Shown here one piece after another: positions 4,820 through 7,736 of a DNA stretch of 7,736 bases (its first letter is position 1; every line of letters begins with the position of its first letter). The notes beneath the pieces were generated by a model. The model ran no database searches. It saw only the letters and a program-made list of their open reading frames with translations, and was not told where the DNA came from. The position numbers and the translations under genes are program-made. The stretch is taken from contig JAGHDU010000241.1 of assembly GCA_021159785.1 (NCBI GenBank), positions 1 to 7,736 on the forward strand, written 5' to 3'. The stretch is from Staphylothermus sp. (GTDB lineage: Archaea > Thermoproteota > Thermoprotei_A > Sulfolobales > Desulfurococcaceae).

Positions 4820-7736
4820 TTAACCCATCTTACTAGCCCTTCTTAGCGTTAATCCTCCTATACCGATGATTAATATGTATAAGATACCGATCATTGCTTC
4901 TATCACCATTACATTATTATTTAGTTCACTATATTGATCATCCAAATGCATCGCGACTTTGTTAGCTTCATCTTCTACCTTGGAGAATAAATCTGACTTC
5001 AATGAATCAAGCAATTCTGATATTGATGCCAAGTTGTTTCGTAACTGAATAATATCTTTCTTCAAGTCATCGCTTAATTGATCTATTCTTATGAAAAGCT
5101 TACCTACACTTGTATTGATCACGATTACCTTGTTGTTTATTTCTTCTACGATACCTTCAATATCACCGAGTTTTGTATCAATCACGACCATTTGTTCTCC
5201 TATAACCTCGATATCGTCTATTACGTCGTTCAGCCTATCCGATAATGTGGTGTTTAGAAGCAATACAAGGGTCTTTAGATCTTCTGATGAAGTCCTAACT
5301 AGTGATCCTAGTTCATAGAGATCATCAACTACCGCTATTATTTTTCCATTATATCCATTCAAAGACCATATTTGCGTATCATTGATTGCCTCTATTATTA
5401 TCTTATATAATCCATTCTCTTCTGCTTTAAACATTAATAGAAATGTCCCTTCACCGATTTTCTCTAAACCATATTTCACATCTTTACCGCTTGGACTTAT
5501 TATATCTATACTTAACTTAGCATCTCTGAATTCTCCGTTATACATTGTTGCTATATATATCTCTAAGTTTTCCCCAGTCCTTACAATTGAAGGAGCTATT
5601 AGCTTTATATCCATACCATCAATTGAGTAAACTGTTATGTTCCCAGACATTAGTTTCACTAACTGCTCCATCTCAGGCGATATATAATATTCGGACGGCA
5701 CATTGAGAAATACTCTATATGTTCCCGGCATTAAATATGGAAGAGCCAATGACCAATTCATGAACCCTATTTCTGTATCTACTGGAATAGTTGAAATGAA
5801 TCTACCACCAATATATAGATCTAGCGATGAAACATATCCCAGTAAATCGAGACCATATCCTTGAATATTTACTGTACCACCCATAGGCGCTCTCTCGGGA
5901 GATATTACAAGACCTGCTGATGTAACTAGAACCCTCACCTCACCCCATCCCAGTATAACGAACTTCATTAAGACTTTTCCACTTTTTGTAGGATTGAACA
6001 ATTCCTCATGTAATCCTTTACCTTCTATTATCGAGGTTTTATTTGTTGATACTAGGACATGGTTAATTAATCTATATGGGGGTCCTATAATCTTATTGAC
6101 AATAACACTTACATCTGAAGTACCCTCTCCTATCAGTAAGATTCTTCCAATACTATTCGGTTTATATAGGGGTATTTCTCCCATACCATCGAAGAATATA
6201 TTTCGTACATCTAGATATCCTACGGGGTTTAGATTATCTATTTTCAAAATAGCGGCTTTCTTGATTTTTTCATCAAGCTTTGGAAGTTCTAGGAATGGAT
6301 CTCCAAGTAGTGATAACTTCATGATCTCCGACATTATTATCTCTGAATCATGCTTTGACCAAGGAAACCACATAGCATTCATGAGGTAATATGCAATACC
6401 GTTTGCTACAACAGCACCAAGGGTAGGTTCTTCGCCTCTTATTCTAATCATATTATAATAAGCTATGATTTCCCTATGAAGCAATGATGCACCATAATAC
6501 ATGTTAGTAACTAATCCTCGTGAAAATAAGAATGGTCCAAATAGTTCCCAGGCAGTTCTAGATGCTCCTATATATGCTATCCCTCCAGCTGGTGATAATA
6601 GTATGGCTTCACCCATGCTCGGTGGCTTGAACCATGTTTTTGTTACCACATCAGTATCCCATGCAGCATTCATACAAGCGACACTCGAAACTATCGGTAC
6701 TGAAGGGTTAGGCTTCATGTTTAAAACATCATATGTAGTTGCAAGAATCTCATAAAATAAACCTTGGGGAGATGCTATTGAATCAGCAAACGAATCACCA
6801 TTTCCGTGCGATAATATAAAATACCATAGAGCATCTTCATTCCCTTGTAGGACATTAAGAACCATGTCTTTATCATAGTTGTAACTAGTTCTTGTGAGTA
6901 ATGTCGTGTTGAAACTCCATGTCTCATTAGCTAATACCATTGTTGACAAAGCTGTTTCTCCAAACATCAGGAGCATTCCAAATGGATATCCACCCGACAT
7001 ATATAACTTATTACTTCTGGCAACATCTGAGTTATACCATGCAATAATTTTATCTATTACAGTTTGTACATATTTTTGATCACTAAAAGGTATTCTACCA
7101 ATATACAAGTCTGGAACTAAGTCTCTATCCATATCCGCATAGAAGATATCGGTTGGTATCCAGTTATTATAAGGATCAGTCTTAATGTAAGAATGTTGGA
7201 AATAAAAGCTTGGCGGAACATCTCTAGCATTACCTATGAGTAATACATGGCTATAATTTCCAAATGTTTTATTTATATACGATATTATCTTTAGTGCCAG
7301 TGTCCAGTTATAGTTTTGGATCAACACTTCATATATTTCGTCTGGATAAGATACGTTATAGAATCCAGTATATTCTGTAATGTTTGACACTGGGGAATAG
7401 TTTGCATATATATAGTTAGTATCAATTATTGTAACATTATATCCTTTTTCCCGATAGAATTCGGCTAATGTATTATTTATAATAGTAGTTAGTGCTGGTA
7501 TTGTTATTATTAGATAATTATTCATAAATTCCATAGGAGTGGTTTTACCATAGCTTATATATACTGTGAACTTATCGATTATCAATAACTTGTTCTCAAC
7601 AGGGTTATATTGTATAGGGAATATCTTTACTGATACTAGTGTTTTGCCTAACAATCCGTGTCTAATAGTAACGCTTCCTAGTCTTCCTGGAAAGAATTTA
7701 TCAACACCATAAATGCTTGAACTAGGAACATGCTTA
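4820..7736 (-). CDS. Gingipain-like (C25) cysteine peptidase, surface-anchored by a coiled-coil stalk (5' end outside window)
   Basis: The reading frame is open to the right edge (at least 971 codons), so the start is missing; the in-frame TTG at 7654 is not the true start. Residues are numbered from that TTG. The 27 codons before it include FFPGRLGSVTIRHG, and with VSVKIFPIQYNPVENKL (8-23) they match the end of a C25 propeptide. The catalytic domain (about 46-455) has PTDIFYADMD (167-176) and PDLYIGRIPF (181-190). It carries the catalytic His283 in LSHGNGDSF, the catalytic Cys327 in SSVACMNAAW, and the closing LSLLGDPFLELP. IPT- or Ig-like domains follow at about 579-650 and 680-775. A coiled coil spans about 785-915, and a C-terminal membrane helix (about 916-936) is followed by TLRRASKMG, giving an outside-facing protein anchored by its C-terminus. 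About 15 N-x-S/T sequons suggest glycosylation. It probably degrades or processes proteins at the cell surface. A T-tract follows the stop. Confidence 0.9.
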   Translation of the reverse strand, partial: KHVPSSSIYGVDKFFPGRLGSVTIRHGLLGKTLVSVKIFPIQYNPVENKLLIIDKFTVYISYGKTTPMEFMNNYLIITIPALTTIINNTLAEFYREKGYNVTIIDTNYIYANYSPVSNITEYTGFYNVSYPDEIYEVLIQNYNWTLALKIISYINKTFGNYSHVLLIGNARDVPPSFYFQHSYIKTDPYNNWIPTDIFYADMDRDLVPDLYIGRIPFSDQKYVQTVIDKIIAWYNSDVARSNKLYMSGGYPFGMLLMFGETALSTMVLANETWSFNTTLLTRTSYNYDKDMVLNVLQGNEDALWYFILSHGNGDSFADSIASPQGLFYEILATTYDVLNMKPNPSVPIVSSVACMNAAWDTDVVTKTWFKPPSMGEAILLSPAGGIAYIGASRTAWELFGPFLFSRGLVTNMYYGASLLHREIIAYYNMIRIRGEEPTLGAVVANGIAYYLMNAMWFPWSKHDSEIIMSEIMKLSLLGDPFLELPKLDEKIKKAAILKIDNLNPVGYLDVRNIFFDGMGEIPLYKPNSIGRILLIGEGTSDVSVIVNKIIGPPYRLINHVLVSTNKTSIIEGKGLHEELFNPTKSGKVLMKFVILGWGEVRVLVTSAGLVISPERAPMGGTVNIQGYGLDLLGYVSSLDLYIGGRFISTIPVDTEIGFMNWSLALPYLMPGTYRVFLNVPSEYYISPEMEQLVKLMSGNITVYSIDGMDIKLIAPSIVRTGENLEIYIATMYNGEFRDAKLSIDIISPSGKDVKYGLEKIGEGTFLLMFKAEENGLYKIIIEAINDTQIWSLNGYNGKIIAVVDDLYELGSLVRTSSEDLKTLVLLLNTTLSDRLNDVIDDIEVIGEQMVVIDTKLGDIEGIVEEINNKVIVINTSVGKLFIRIDQLSDDLKKDIIQLRNNLASISELLDSLKSDLFSKVEDEANKVAMHLDDQYSELNNNVMVIEAMIGILYILIIGIGGLTLRRASKMG

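Noticed and set aside
5091..7079. Several plus-strand open frames of 61-131 codons
   Set aside because: All lie antisense within the C25 peptidase gene and have low-complexity, Ser/Ile-rich translations typical of shadows.
1..7736. CRISPR array, insertion sequence, integrase or toxin-antitoxin pair
   Set aside because: No regularly spaced direct repeats, transposase motifs or short overlapping gene pairs are visible on either strand.

Overview
This window looks like chromosome of an AT-rich hyperthermophilic crenarchaeon. Desulfurococcales, and a Staphylothermus-like organism in particular, is my best guess. The reasons are heavy use of ATA, AGA and AGG codons, TTG starts, GGTG-type Shine-Dalgarno sequences, archaeal TATA-like boxes, a gingipain-family surface peptidase on a coiled-coil stalk, and stalk repeats resembling Staphylothermus tetrabrachion as I remember it. 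The assignment is inference; no rRNA or other taxonomic marker is present.

Layout, left to right. (1) On the minus strand, read from about 2741 down to the left edge, lie feoA (2511-2741), feoB (361-2448) and the N-terminal part of a membrane-anchored protein of unknown function (1-291, running off the edge). feoA and feoB encode ferrous iron uptake. An 18-bp palindrome (2755-2772) just upstream of feoA closely resembles operators of the iron-dependent DtxR/IdeR repressors. (2) Divergent from feoA, on the plus strand, is a VTT/DedA-like membrane protein (2882-3589). The two share a 140-bp promoter region with a TATA-like element readable on both strands. (3) Between two convergent genes, 3627-3717 is a GC-rich island (about 55% over its core, against an AT-rich surrounding) with a closing stem, a k-turn-like element, an internal hairpin and an ACA trinucleotide after the stem. 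A TATA-like element sits about 25 bp upstream. I regard it as a candidate structured small RNA. (4) On the minus strand, 3718-4710 encodes a dual-specificity-type protein phosphatase with an unrecognised C-terminal half. (5) A 109-bp gap holds a T-tract and two inverted repeats. (6) From 4820 to the right edge on the minus strand is a large C25 (gingipain-like) cysteine peptidase, lacking its N-terminus in this window, with Ig-like domains, a long coiled coil and a C-terminal membrane anchor.

The clearest functional unit is iron acquisition: FeoB is the membrane permease with its cytosolic G domain, FeoA is the small SH3-like accessory protein, and the palindrome is the likely iron-responsive switch. 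The surface peptidase, the phosphatase and the VTT protein look like independent transcription units. The most unusual items are the candidate RNA at 3627-3717, the 11-residue stalk repeats of the peptidase, and the operator upstream of feoA.
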